From contig SCMV01000031.1 in the NCBI GenBank assembly GCA_005502875.1, positions 1-47,035 of the forward strand: a stretch of DNA of 47,035 nt. Reading direction: 5' to 3'. Source of the stretch: Comamonadaceae bacterium 2PF (GTDB taxonomy: Bacteria; Pseudomonadota; Gammaproteobacteria; Burkholderiales; Burkholderiaceae_C). The position numbers and the translations under genes are program-made. How positions within the stretch are numbered: the first letter of the stretch is position 1; every line of letters begins with the position of its first letter. Below, in pieces: positions 15,151 through 25,189 of this stretch. Under the pieces are notes generated by a model, which saw only the letters and a program-made list of their open reading frames with translations, had not been told where the DNA came from and made no database searches.

Positions 15151-16343
15151 TCAGCGCTGCCGCGCGATCAGGCGCCAGCCGTTCAGGCGAGCCTTCACGT
15201 TGTGGGTGACGCCGTTCGTCATCCCCATGCAGGGGTGCTCGACCAGGTGAAAAGCCGCCCAGGCCAGGGCGATGAGCATGGGGGTCATGGCCGTGAGCCA
15301 CCCCCAGTGTTGGGCGATGGTGAGCCTGGCGGCCTGATCCGATCCGAGCAGGAAATGCACCGATCCGTACAACATCAGCCCGTGAAGCAGGTAGATGCCG
15401 TAGGCCAGATCCCCGAGCGCGCGCGAGGTGCGCGAAACCAGGGAGCCGAACAGCGTGTTGCCAGCCGCGATCAGCGTGAAGGCGATGGCGAGTGCCAACA
15501 TCGGGCGCCACTCGCGGACCTGGTGCGTGGCGAGCAACGCCACCGCCAGCGCAACCCCCGCGCACGCCGAACCCATGCGACCGCGGGCCAGTTGTTGGAC
15601 CCAGGCTTGCTGGCTGACCCAGGCCGACAGGCCTCCGATGGCGAACGCCCTGAGCATCCAGGGGTCCTTGTGGTGGGCCCAGATGGCCCATGCGCCCAGG
15701 AACGTCGCTGCAGCCATCCACCAGCGCGTGTCACGCCTGAGCAGCAAGGCCAGGCTGGGCAGCAGCAGGTAGAACATCCACTCCAAGGGCAGCGACCAGG
15801 TCACGCCCGAGGTCATCAGGGTGGTTTCTTCGATGCCGTTGATGTCGGCGGCACCCCCAATGGTGAAGAAAAACCAGTGCAGCAAAGCGCGCGCGAGGGA
15901 CGGCAGGCTGGTTTGCAAGGTCCAGTCGGTGAGCGCGCCGCACGTGGCCACAACGCCGAGCAACGCGATCAGGTAGAGCGGCGTCAGCCGCATCACGCGA
16001 GAGACGTACAGCCGTGTCCAGTCGATCGGTTGGTCTCGCTTGTCAAGCAGCTTGCCGACGAAGAGGAAGGCGGTGATCATGAAGAACAGCGACACGCTGG
16101 CCTGCCCCAACTGGTTGAACAAGTTGGTGGAGGGGGCCTCCCATCGCCCGGTTCTCAGGTAGCCATGCCAGATGACGCCGTGATGCAGGAATACGGCCAG
16201 GGCCAGGTGGCCTCGCAGCCCGTCGATGTTGGCGTTGCGGCCTGGCTGGGTGGGTTCAGGCGAGCGCCACAGCTTGCCCAGGACCCACACGCTGAGCCAA
16301 GCCAGCAGGCAGGGCCCGATCAACCAGGCAGGGTGCTGCTCGC

Positions 16344-16347
<4 letters not shown>
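15151..16347 (-). CDS. Acyltransferase-3 family membrane protein (OafA/YrhL-like)
   Basis: The 398-residue polytopic membrane protein has about ten hydrophobic segments. Family hallmarks are the early [17 protein letters not shown] with the catalytic-type histidine, the [14 protein letters not shown] segment, and [15 protein letters not shown]. Proteins of this family O-acetylate (or otherwise acylate) surface polysaccharides, peptidoglycan or lipids; the acceptor here is unknown. Its ATG overlaps the lysS stop by 4 bp (ATGA), so it is translated from the lysS message. Expression together with lysS is unusual and is not explained by known function. Confidence 0.88.
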
Positions 16348-17882
<1,535 letters not shown>

Positions 17883-18021
17883 GTCGTGGCTCAGGTGGAG
17901 GGCGCGACCGAAGGCCGGATTCACCGGCCTCGCGCCCCGAACCCGCTATTGTACGAATTTGCCGTGCCAACCTGCCGTCGCCTCGTGGCGGGGCGGGCCG
18001 TGGTCCGCCATCGGGTGGCGG

Positions 18022-18690
18022 TCATGACCTGGGGTGAAGCGTTCGCAGATCCAGCTCGTGGGTCCAGGCTGAGGGGTCTTGGTCGTGCAGCAGCCAGCAC
18101 GCCTGGACGACGGCCTCGGGCAGGGTCTCGGGGTTCGGCGCGCGGTCCAGCACCACGTGTGCCACGTGCACACGCTGTGGCCCGAAGGCCCGCGCCATGG
18201 ACTGGCTGAGCGCGCGCAAGCCGGCGCTGGCCACCGCCTGGGCGGCGCTGAATGTGCCGGGGGCGACACGCCGCACCGCTTGCGCGTCGGTGACACCCGC
18301 GTGGTGACCGAGGTAGATCAGCGTGCCGCGTCGCTGGGGGCGCATGGCCCGGATCGCGGCTTGCCCGACGCGCAAGCCGGCCAGGCAATGGCTGTCCCAC
18401 GCCGCCTGCCAGGCCGAGGCGGGGGTGTGCAGCGCAGATCCGTTTGGTGCGTGGTCGCCAGCGAACACCACGAGGCTGAGCGGTTGCGCGGGGCGGCTGT
18501 GCGTGGACAGCAAGGCCCCGGGGTCGGGCACCTGTGCGTCGTGGTGCTCAAAGGCCATGCCCCGGGCCTGGGCCCGGTCTCGAAGCAAGTCGGCCAGGGC
18601 CTGGGCACCAGGTGGGGCGAACAGGCAGACCCGAGCGGCGGTGACGGATGCGGGATCACCGGAGGTGGCGTCGTGGGGCGGGCGTTGCAT
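18022..18690 (-). CDS. Degenerate SDR-like protein
   Basis: This 222-residue protein aligns in layout with short-chain dehydrogenase/reductase proteins and with the gene just upstream, but its key motifs are eroded. The Rossmann glycine motif has become CLFAPPGAQALADLL, and the YxxxK active site reads FSAAQ (Tyr to Phe, Lys to Gln). The surrounding helix AGLRALSQSMARAFGPQRVHVAHVVLD and the C-terminal WTHELDLRTLHP are intact and closely match the neighbour (WTHEIDLRPHQ). It lies 2 bp from the stop of that gene, so the pair probably arose by tandem duplication. It is unlikely to be a normal oxidoreductase; a regulatory or partner role is possible. Confidence 0.75.
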   Translation of the reverse strand: MQRPPHDATSGDPASVTAARVCLFAPPGAQALADLLRDRAQARGMAFEHHDAQVPDPGALLSTHSRPAQPLSLVVFAGDHAPNGSALHTPASAWQAAWDSHCLAGLRVGQAAIRAMRPQRRGTLIYLGHHAGVTDAQAVRRVAPGTFSAAQAVASAGLRALSQSMARAFGPQRVHVAHVVLDRAPNPETLPEAVVQACWLLHDQDPSAWTHELDLRTLHPRS

Positions 18691-18692
18691 GT

Positions 18693-19463
18693 TCAGAACG
18701 GCTCCTGATGGGGGCGCAGGTCGATCTCGTGGGTCCAGGCCCCGGGCGCTTGCTGGTGAAGGGCCCAGTAGGTGCTGGCCACCCCTTGTGGTGTCAGGCG
18801 CCCATCGCGCTTGAGCACCCAGCTGATCAGGGCGCCGAGGCCGAAGAAGGCTTGCCGGGCCCGATCGCCCTTGACCACGCCGTCGATGACGACGTGCGCC
18901 ACGTGCACGCCCTGAGGTGCGAGCTCGTGGGCCAGGCAGGCGGTGAAGGCCCTCAGCGAGGCCTTGGCGGAGGCGAAGGCGGCAAAGAGCGGTTTGCCCC
19001 GCATCGAGGCGGAGGCCCCGGTCACCAGGATGCTGCCGCGTCCCCTGCGCACCATGCGTTGGCCGGCGGCCTGGGCGCACAAGATGCCGGCCAGCGCGGT
19101 CACGCGCCAGTTGCCTTCGAAAAAGCGCGGCGATGTCCTCAGGAAGAGACGCGGCATGTTCAGGTAGGCGGCGTTGAAGACCACGAACTCGGGCACGTGT
19201 CCACTGGCGTCGATGGCCGTGAACAGGGCCTCGACGGCATCGGGCTCGGCCAGATCGCAAGCTTGCACGTGCGCGACCCCACCTGCTTGCCGAATGACCT
19301 CGGCCAGCGCCTCCAGCTTGGCTGGCGTGCGGCCGACCAGGAAGACCGGCAGGCCTTGTCGGGCGCTGTGCAAGGCGGTGGCGCCACCGATGCCGGCGAT
19401 GCCGCCAACGCCGATGACGATGGCGCAGGGCCTGGGCTCGTTCGGGGGATGGGCTGGACTCAT
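18693..19463 (-). CDS. SDR-family oxidoreductase with FxxxK active site
   Basis: The protein is 256 residues with a usable Rossmann motif (VIGVGGIAGIGGATA), FLVGRTPAKLEALAEVI for cofactor selection, and VFNAAYLN in the NNAG position. The catalytic Tyr is replaced by Phe in AFASAKASLRAFTACLAHELAPQ, as in other members of this C-terminal WTHEIDLRP subfamily that I recall, so this may be a family trait. The substrate is unknown. The start at 19463 is preceded by a region shared with the divergent flippase gene (117 bp apart). It is followed after 2 bp by its degenerate paralogue. Confidence 0.82.
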   Translation of the reverse strand: MSPAHPPNEPRPCAIVIGVGGIAGIGGATALHSARQGLPVFLVGRTPAKLEALAEVIRQAGGVAHVQACDLAEPDAVEALFTAIDASGHVPEFVVFNAAYLNMPRLFLRTSPRFFEGNWRVTALAGILCAQAAGQRMVRRGRGSILVTGASASMRGKPLFAAFASAKASLRAFTACLAHELAPQGVHVAHVVIDGVVKGDRARQAFFGLGALISWVLKRDGRLTPQGVASTYWALHQQAPGAWTHEIDLRPHQEPF

Positions 19464-19554
19464 GGGCGCACTGTAGTGAGCGGGCGCTCGCCTGACCAAC
19501 AATCGTTCCTTGAGCACCGTGAAGGCGACGTTGACCATGCAGCGGGGGCTCGGG

Positions 19555-19573
19555 TTGCAGGGTGCGCGACAAT
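19555..19573 (+). promoter_or_regulatory. Putative compact promoter TTGCAG-N7-GACAAT
   Basis: GACAAT at 19568-19573 lies 7 nt before the flippase ATG, with TTGCAG 7 bp upstream of it. The same arrangement (TTGCGG-N7-GACAAT) precedes the acetyltransferase gene at 24527. If GACAAT is a -10 element, the transcript would start at or next to the ATG, giving a leaderless message. Confidence 0.35.
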
Positions 19574-19580
19574 CTTGGCC

Positions 19581-20948
19581 ATGTCGACTTCGCCTCCTCC
19601 TCGGCCCCCTGCTGCCGACTCGCGTTTGGTCACCCTCAGGGGGTGGTTGCAGGCCCAGGTGATGGCGGTGCCGCGTGCGGCGCTTGGCAACCTGGTCGCC
19701 AAGCTGGCCATCGTCGGATTGGGATTGGCCATCACCGTGATGGTGGCGCGCATGGGCCCGAAGGTGCAGGGTGCGTTCGCCCTGTTCGTGGCGGTCGAGT
19801 CGGCCTTGCTGACGCTGTTCTCCGGGCTTGGCCTTTGGCTGGCTCGACAGGTTTCTCGGCAGGTGGCGGCTCAGGCCTGGCCGGCCCTGCCCATGTTGCT
19901 GGGGGTGTTGCGGGCGGCGGTGTTGTTGGGGGTGTTGGCGGCTTTGGGGCTGCTGGCCGCGTCCTGGCATGCGCAGACCCTGCCCTACTCGCAGTTGTGG
20001 CTGCTGGCCCTGGGCGCGCCCTTTTTGCTGCTGGTGCCGACGGCCACCGGGCTTTGGTTGGGGGAAGGGCGCATGTGGCCCATCAACCTCGCGCAGGTGG
20101 CGGCCCCTGCGCTCGTGCTGGCAGGACTGCTGGGTGCAGGTTGGTTGACCACCGATTACGTGGGGCGGGCGCCGGTGGTGGTGATGGTGTTGATCGCGTG
20201 GGTGAGTGGCAAGGCGGTCGTTGCTTTGCTGACGGCCCTGGCCGCTTTGCGCCACGCCAGCCAGCGCGACGATGCCTGGCAAGGGGCGTGGCAGGCATCG
20301 CCGAGTTGGCGAGACGAGTGGCGCTTTGTGGCGACCATCGGGGTCACCAACGTCATCAGCCTGTTGAATTACCGCGCGTCGCTGTTCCTGGTGGAGCGTT
20401 TCCATGGCCTGGAGGCCGTGGGCACCTATTCGGTGGCCGTGACCGTGGCGGAGCTGCTGTGGCTGCTGTCCTCGTCGGTGACGGTGTCGCTGTATGCGCG
20501 AATGGGCCACCCTGAGCGCGCCGTCGCTGCGGCCACCACGGTGCAGGCGGTGCGCATCAATGTGCTGGCCACCCTGGCTGCGGCGCCGGTGCTGTTGCTG
20601 GGGGCTTGGTGGGCCGTGCCCTGGGCCTTGGGCGAGCCCTACCGTGCCTCGCTGTGGCCCTTGTTTGCGCTGCTGCCCGGTGTGGCGGCTTACGCGGCGG
20701 CATCGAGTTTGTCGGCCTTCTACACCAACCACCTGGGGCGGCCTCACCTGTCGGGGATGATCGCTGCGCTGTCTTTGTTGCTCAGCGTGGGCCTGGGGCT
20801 TTGGTGGGTGCCGATGTGGGGCGCCGTCGGGGCGGCTGCGGCTTCCAGCCTGGGCTACATCGGCGCCATCGGCGTGGCCTACACCGTGTTCCTGCGGCAG
20901 GCCGGGTTGCCGTGGCGGGCGATGTGGTCGCGCCAGGCCTCCGCCTGA
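19581..20948 (+). CDS. Polysaccharide flippase-like membrane protein (Wzx/MATE-like)
   Basis: The product is 455 residues with about twelve hydrophobic helices. It opens with a Pro-rich cytoplasmic N-terminus, then GNLVAKLAIVGLGLAITVMVARMGPKVQG, the first helix pair typical of oligosaccharide flippases, and a second repeat VTNVISLLNYRASLFLVERF about half-way (residue 255), with the family-typical sequence G-x-YSVAVTVAELLW. Such proteins flip undecaprenyl-linked sugar units across the inner membrane. It is the first plus-strand gene of the polysaccharide set, though 3.6 kb of opposite-strand genes separate it from the rest. The start at 19581 lies 7 nt after a GACAAT box and lacks a clear ribosome-binding site. 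Confidence 0.85.
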   Translation: MSTSPPPRPPAADSRLVTLRGWLQAQVMAVPRAALGNLVAKLAIVGLGLAITVMVARMGPKVQGAFALFVAVESALLTLFSGLGLWLARQVSRQVAAQAWPALPMLLGVLRAAVLLGVLAALGLLAASWHAQTLPYSQLWLLALGAPFLLLVPTATGLWLGEGRMWPINLAQVAAPALVLAGLLGAGWLTTDYVGRAPVVVMVLIAWVSGKAVVALLTALAALRHASQRDDAWQGAWQASPSWRDEWRFVATIGVTNVISLLNYRASLFLVERFHGLEAVGTYSVAVTVAELLWLLSSSVTVSLYARMGHPERAVAAATTVQAVRINVLATLAAAPVLLLGAWWAVPWALGEPYRASLWPLFALLPGVAAYAAASSLSAFYTNHLGRPHLSGMIAALSLLLSVGLGLWWVPMWGAVGAAAASSLGYIGAIGVAYTVFLRQAGLPWRAMWSRQASA

Positions 20949-20972
20949 GCGGCGGAGAAGGCGCTTGGCGAT

Positions 20973-21908
20973 TCATGCTCGGGCGCTGGCCTGCTGGCTG
21001 AAGGCCTGTCGGTGCTGGTGCGCCATGCTGGCCACCGCCTGAGCGACCGCTTCGGGCTGGCTCAGGGGCGCCCAGTGCGTGGCGTTGACCTCGCTGCGAC
21101 TGGGTTGCAGGCTCCATTCGGCGCAGCCCTCGAACACCCTCGGAGGCAGGAAGGGGTCACGCGTGGCGATCAGGGTGTGAACCGGGATGGGCGTGCGCTG
21201 CACGGGTTGTGGCCGAAGCACCTGCTGAAACAGGTTGGCCCGGTAGATGCCCAGGTAGCGCACGGCATCGCCTTCGACACCGGGGTGAACCGGCAGGCGA
21301 ACGCCCTCCAGTTTCGCCACCATCTGCCGGAAGGTCCACAGCCCCAGGCCCGATCGCCACATCAGCGCGGGCAGCAGCGGCATGGCAAAAAAGCCCATCA
21401 GGCCATTGCTCACCAGCATCTGGTGCAGCACCTGACCGAGGCGGCCGGGGGTGGGGCGAGACAGGCGCTGCCTCACCCAGTGCCCCACCTGGTTGAGGCT
21501 GGGGGCCATCGTCGTGAAGCTGGCGATGCGGGTGGTGGCGCGCGCGTCGAACAGCGCGTCCCAACCGTACAGCCCGCCCCAGTCGTGTCCGGCCAGGTGC
21601 ACCTTCTGTCCCGGGCTGAGCTGGTCGATGACGGCGAACAGGTCGTCGATGAGCGGGCCATAGCGGTAGTGACGCGTCCCGTGCAGGGGCGTCGAGTGCC
21701 CGCAGCCGCGCATGTCGTGGGCGATCACGAAGTGGCCCTTGGACAGGTGTTGCGCCACGCCCTCCCACAGCAGGGCGCGGTCCGGGAAGCCGTGCAGCAG
21801 CACGATCGTTTCGCGCGGGCAAGAGGCGGTGGGCCGCTGTCCCCAGGTGTGCACGGCCAGCTCGACGCCGGCGGGCGTGGTCACCTTGCATGTCTGGTGC
21901 TGGCTCAT
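20973..21908 (-). CDS. Alpha/beta hydrolase, epoxide-hydrolase-like
   Basis: The 311-residue protein has an alpha/beta hydrolase core: oxyanion motif LLHGFPDRALLW, nucleophile elbow HLAGHDWGGLYGW with Asp in place of Ser, acid-position segment IATRDPFLPPRV, and catalytic His in NATHWAPLSQPEA. An Asp nucleophile with HGFPD is the pattern of epoxide hydrolases and haloalkane dehalogenases rather than esterases. No signal peptide is visible. Its ATG overlaps the stop of the upstream membrane-protein gene by 4 bp, so the two are co-translated, possibly under the LysR gene further upstream. Confidence 0.87.
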   Translation of the reverse strand: MSQHQTCKVTTPAGVELAVHTWGQRPTASCPRETIVLLHGFPDRALLWEGVAQHLSKGHFVIAHDMRGCGHSTPLHGTRHYRYGPLIDDLFAVIDQLSPGQKVHLAGHDWGGLYGWDALFDARATTRIASFTTMAPSLNQVGHWVRQRLSRPTPGRLGQVLHQMLVSNGLMGFFAMPLLPALMWRSGLGLWTFRQMVAKLEGVRLPVHPGVEGDAVRYLGIYRANLFQQVLRPQPVQRTPIPVHTLIATRDPFLPPRVFEGCAEWSLQPSRSEVNATHWAPLSQPEAVAQAVASMAHQHRQAFSQQASARA

Positions 21909-23464
21909 GCGTGCTCCCGGGTGGCTTGACCGAGCACGGCGTGCAGCATCGCCATGAAGAGCAGGCCCGAGCCGCCTGCGGTCGCCAGCAGGTGCACGTG
22001 ACCGCCTTCGACGTAGCCGGTGGGCCAGCTCACCGCGCTCAGCGCCCACAGGTTGATGGCGGCCAGCGCCGGTGCCGGCAGCAGGCTCAACAGCAGGACG
22101 AGGCTTTCGCGCTGCGTGCCCGCAGAGCCCGTGGACACGCGCTTGGCGTGCACCAGGGCCAGGCCCAGCAGCAAGCTGCCTTGCACTGTGTAGAAAGTGC
22201 CGCCCGTGAACCAGGCTTTGTCTGGCGCCAGGCCGATGCGCCAGCCCACCACCAGGCAGGTGCCTGCGGCCAGGAGCGAACCCGCCACCACCGCGACCGA
22301 GCCCAGGCCCCAGCCCGTTGGTGAGCTCGACGAAGCGGTCTTGAGGCCGCCGATCAGCTGCGCCAGACCCGTCAGCAAGGCCGCCCCGATGGCGATGGCG
22401 AACGCGCCACCCAGGCCCGGCGTGGCCGACCAGGCGGCCGCCTCGCGAGCCACCAGTGCCGGCGTCATCAGGGCGCTGGCGCCGGGCAGGCTGGCCAGGC
22501 CTGTCTGCGCGAAGCCTCCGCCACACGCCAGGCCCACGACCGCTGCGGCGGCCACCGCCAGCGCCCACCACAGCGGGGTCCCGATCAGGAACAGGCGACC
22601 AGCCGCTTCGGCCATGGGCGACGCGGCGCGTCGGCGCACCTGGTGCTGCCGGTTGGCCCAGATCAGGCCCAGGCCGATCAGCAGGCACTGCGGCAACATG
22701 AAGCCCAAGGTCACCAGGTTCAGCGTTTCCTGGTCGATGTGTGGGAAGGCCCAGGCCGTGAACACCCAGTTCAGCCGCAGCATGGGCGCCACCAGCAGGC
22801 AGGCGAAGGACAGGGCCATCCAGCCCATGTGCTCGTGGATGCGACGCTGGCGCAGGGCGCGGATGGCCAGTGCGATGGAGGCGATGGCACCGAAGCCGAA
22901 GATCCACAGCGCCACGAAGCCCGTGAGGTGGGTGTAGAGGTGCTGAGGCGGCGTCAGCCCCAGGTAGATCAGCGACAGCAGCACCGACACCGGCGCGGTC
23001 AGCACGTACAAGCCACCGATGAGCCGGTGCACCTTCATGTGCTCGCGCCGCAGCCAAGGCCAGAACTGCAAGCCACCGAACAGCATGCAGAACACGCCCA
23101 GGAAAATGTGGCTGGTCAGCAGCAGTTGGTTGACCTGAGGCATCTGCCCCAGGTACAGCCCGTGCTCGGGCAGCTTGGAGTCCAGGAAGCGGCGATCGTC
23201 GGTGACCGCCGTCAGGCCCGCCAGCTCGTGGCTGAAGGCCTTGAGTTGCTGGGCGTTGCCGCTCTCTCGCAGGGCTTGAAGCTGCTCGGTGGTGTAGGCG
23301 CGGGCCGGGTCGGCTTGCAGCGTCGGCAGGTAGCGGTACCAGCCTTCGTTGAGGGCGATCCAGCCGGTCAGCGCCATGGTCAGCGCGATCAGCAGGATGT
23401 AGGCCGTGGCCCAGGGGCTGGTGCCCGATCGGGGGCGGGGGGACTGCAGGGTGTCGGAAGCCAT
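21905..23464 (-). CDS. DUF2306-like polytopic membrane protein
   Basis: This is a 519-residue membrane protein. The first helix (YILLIALTMALTGWIALNEGW) is followed by a periplasmic loop of about 80 residues, then helices including ILGVFCMLFGGLQFWPWL-like segments with MKVHRLIGGLYVLTAP, a histidine-containing motif typical of DUF2306, and about ten more hydrophobic segments. Conserved-looking His residues in HKxxG and YTHLTGF could bind heme or metal, but that is speculation. A GTG at 23482 is an alternative start. It is coupled by ATGA overlap to the epoxide-hydrolase-like gene. The function is unknown. Confidence 0.7.
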   Translation of the reverse strand: MASDTLQSPRPRSGTSPWATAYILLIALTMALTGWIALNEGWYRYLPTLQADPARAYTTEQLQALRESGNAQQLKAFSHELAGLTAVTDDRRFLDSKLPEHGLYLGQMPQVNQLLLTSHIFLGVFCMLFGGLQFWPWLRREHMKVHRLIGGLYVLTAPVSVLLSLIYLGLTPPQHLYTHLTGFVALWIFGFGAIASIALAIRALRQRRIHEHMGWMALSFACLLVAPMLRLNWVFTAWAFPHIDQETLNLVTLGFMLPQCLLIGLGLIWANRQHQVRRRAASPMAEAAGRLFLIGTPLWWALAVAAAAVVGLACGGGFAQTGLASLPGASALMTPALVAREAAAWSATPGLGGAFAIAIGAALLTGLAQLIGGLKTASSSSPTGWGLGSVAVVAGSLLAAGTCLVVGWRIGLAPDKAWFTGGTFYTVQGSLLLGLALVHAKRVSTGSAGTQRESLVLLLSLLPAPALAAINLWALSAVSWPTGYVEGGHVHLLATAGGSGLLFMAMLHAVLGQATREHA

Positions 23465-23550
23465 GGTCAGCAGGGTGGGCACAAGGCCAGGAGGATGTCG
23501 GGCGGACTGTCTCAGCCGCGGCTTTGCCTGACAAACGATGATTCCTGTCG

Positions 23551-23575
23551 GACGGTTAAGTGGCGCTTAACCGTC
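23551..23575. repeat. Perfect 10-bp inverted repeat at the end of the LysR gene
   Basis: GACGGTTAAG and CTTAACCGTC are separated by 5 bp. The right arm overlaps the LysR stop codon. No T-run follows on the minus strand, so it may be an operator or a processing hairpin between the LysR gene and the membrane-protein gene rather than a simple terminator. Confidence 0.6.
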
Positions 23576-24463
23576 TTCGCCCACCTCCGCTCGGATCCAG
23601 TCAAAGGCCTGGGCCAGCAGGGCGTCCTTGCCGCTGTTCGCCCGCGAGACGAACCACGCTGGATCGGGCAGCGCTACGGGTGGCAGCACGCAGACCAGCT
23701 TGTCAGGCTGGATGAGGCGGGCCTGCACCCTCGAGGACGCCGGCAGCAGGCACAGCGCGAGCCCCAGGCCTTGCTCGGCCGCCTTGAGCGCCGACAGGTC
23801 GGAGTCCAGCACCAGGTCGGCCCGCCGGGGCAGCTCGTCGCGGCCCAGGAAGCGGGCGGCAGCGCGCCAGTCCAGGGGGGCTTCGCGAGGGTGGATCAGG
23901 GTGTGGCGGGCCAGGTCGTCGATGTTGCGAACCGGCTGGCGCGCCAGCAGCTGTGGCGAGGCCACGATGGCGGCCACGCAGCGACACAGGGGCTGGGCTT
24001 GCAACCCGGGCCAAGGCCCCTTGCCGACGCGGATGGCGGCGTCGATGGGCTCGCGCTCGAAATCGACGAAGTCCATGCGCGCGTCCAGCCGGATGCTGAC
24101 GTCGGGGTGCCGGGCCTGGAACGCCGCCAGCCTGGGGATCAGCAGCTCCTGCGCCACCAGCGGGGTCATGCTCAGGCGCAGCGCAGGGCGCGTGTGGTGG
24201 TGCAACAGGTCGGCGTGCCCTTGCCGGTACTGCTGCAGCATGCGCGAGACCAGCTCGGCGAACTGCCGGCCGGCGTCGGTCAGCTCCACCCTGCGGGTCA
24301 GGCGCAGGAACAGCGGCAGGCCCAGGTGCGACTCCAGCTGGCGGATCTGCTGGCTGACGGCGGCGGTGGTGACGTGCAGCTCGGCGGCGGCCTTGCTGAA
24401 GCTCAGCAGGCGCGAGGCGGCCTCGAAGGCCGGGAGCAACTGGAGGGGGGGCGGGCGCTGCAT
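23567..24463 (-). CDS. LysR-type transcriptional regulator (GcvA-like)
   Basis: The 298-residue regulator has the winged HTH at residues 5-65: LQLLPAFEAASRLLSFSKAAAELHVT followed by AAVSQQIRQLESHLGLPLF. The effector-binding domain begins near residue 90, with HPDVSIRLDARMDFVDFEREPIDAAIRVG, a pattern common to GcvA/TrpI-type LysR proteins. It lies upstream of, and on the same strand as, the DUF2306-like/hydrolase pair, separated by 102 bp that include a perfect inverted repeat. It probably controls that pair, the divergent acetyltransferase gene, or itself. Confidence 0.92.
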   Translation of the reverse strand: MQRPPPLQLLPAFEAASRLLSFSKAAAELHVTTAAVSQQIRQLESHLGLPLFLRLTRRVELTDAGRQFAELVSRMLQQYRQGHADLLHHHTRPALRLSMTPLVAQELLIPRLAAFQARHPDVSIRLDARMDFVDFEREPIDAAIRVGKGPWPGLQAQPLCRCVAAIVASPQLLARQPVRNIDDLARHTLIHPREAPLDWRAAARFLGRDELPRRADLVLDSDLSALKAAEQGLGLALCLLPASSRVQARLIQPDKLVCVLPPVALPDPAWFVSRANSGKDALLAQAFDWIRAEVGEDG

Positions 24464-24498
24464 GGTGTCAAGGTGGGGGACGCCAGTCTAAGCGTCCC

Positions 24499-24517
24499 TT
24501 GCGGAATCGGGGACAAT
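24499..24517 (+). promoter_or_regulatory. Putative compact promoter TTGCGG-N7-GACAAT
   Basis: GACAAT at 24512-24517 lies 9 nt before the acetyltransferase ATG and 7 bp after TTGCGG, the same geometry as at 19555-19573. A transcript starting about 7 nt downstream of GACAAT would have almost no leader. Confidence 0.35.
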
Positions 24518-24526
24518 GCGGAGCCT

Positions 24527-25189
24527 ATGTCCGCCCTGATCCAGAAACTCAAACGCCCCCTGGTGCGCGCCGTCGCGGCGTTCACCGGGCCGCGCATGGT
24601 GTACGGCTGGGCCAACCCCGATGGCAGCTGGTGCGCCAGCACCCGGGTGAGCACCCACACCTGCCTGGAAGGCCTTGAAGGGCTGGTCCTGCGTGACCAC
24701 GTGTTCGTGGGCCACTTCAACCGCCTCGACGGCTCCAACGGCCTGCTCATCGAAGAAGGCGTGCAGGTCACCAACTACGTGTCCATCCTCAGCCATTCCA
24801 GCCACCGCGCGGTGCGGGTCATGGGCCGGCGCTACCTGGGTAACCCGCAGCCGGTGGGTTACATCCGCAAGGCCACGCGCGTGGGTGCCTACAGCTTCAT
24901 CGGGCCACACAGCGTGGTCGCGCCGGGTGCGCAGGTCGGCAAAGGCGTGATCGTGCAGGCCTACAGCTTTGTCTCCGGCGTGGTGCCCGATTTCGCCATC
25001 GTCGGCCCGGGCGCCCACGGCAAGCCGGCGGTGGTGCTGGGCGACAGCCGGGCGCTGGACCGCGCGCTGCTGCAACGCCACCCCGAGCTGCACACCCTCT
25101 ACGCCCAATGGGCCGGCAAGGACCACCTGCGTCGCGCACTCGATGGTGATGCCGCGCTGGGCGACGAGAACCGACCGACCTCCGCATGA
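24527..25189 (+). CDS. Left-handed beta-helix acetyltransferase (WbbJ-like)
   Basis: The 220-residue protein has hexapeptide-repeat sequence in its middle: FNRLDGSNGLLIEEGVQVTNYVSILSHSSH, then RKATRVGAYSFIGPHSVVAPGAQVGKGVIV and QAYSFVSGVVPDFAIVGPGA, with the VxPGAxVG pattern of the left-handed beta-helix O-acetyltransferases and a catalytic-type His in SILSHSSHRA. Such enzymes acetylate sugars in capsule, lipopolysaccharide or glycan precursors. Its stop overlaps the start of the downstream glycosyltransferase by 4 bp, placing it first in the 24527-29403 polysaccharide operon. Confidence 0.88.
   Translation: MSALIQKLKRPLVRAVAAFTGPRMVYGWANPDGSWCASTRVSTHTCLEGLEGLVLRDHVFVGHFNRLDGSNGLLIEEGVQVTNYVSILSHSSHRAVRVMGRRYLGNPQPVGYIRKATRVGAYSFIGPHSVVAPGAQVGKGVIVQAYSFVSGVVPDFAIVGPGAHGKPAVVLGDSRALDRALLQRHPELHTLYAQWAGKDHLRRALDGDAALGDENRPTSA

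Noticed and set aside
18022..19572. A single 516-codon frame spanning both SDR-like genes
   Set aside because: The upstream part is the wrong frame for the first SDR gene; each SDR has its own start and C-terminal WTHE motif.
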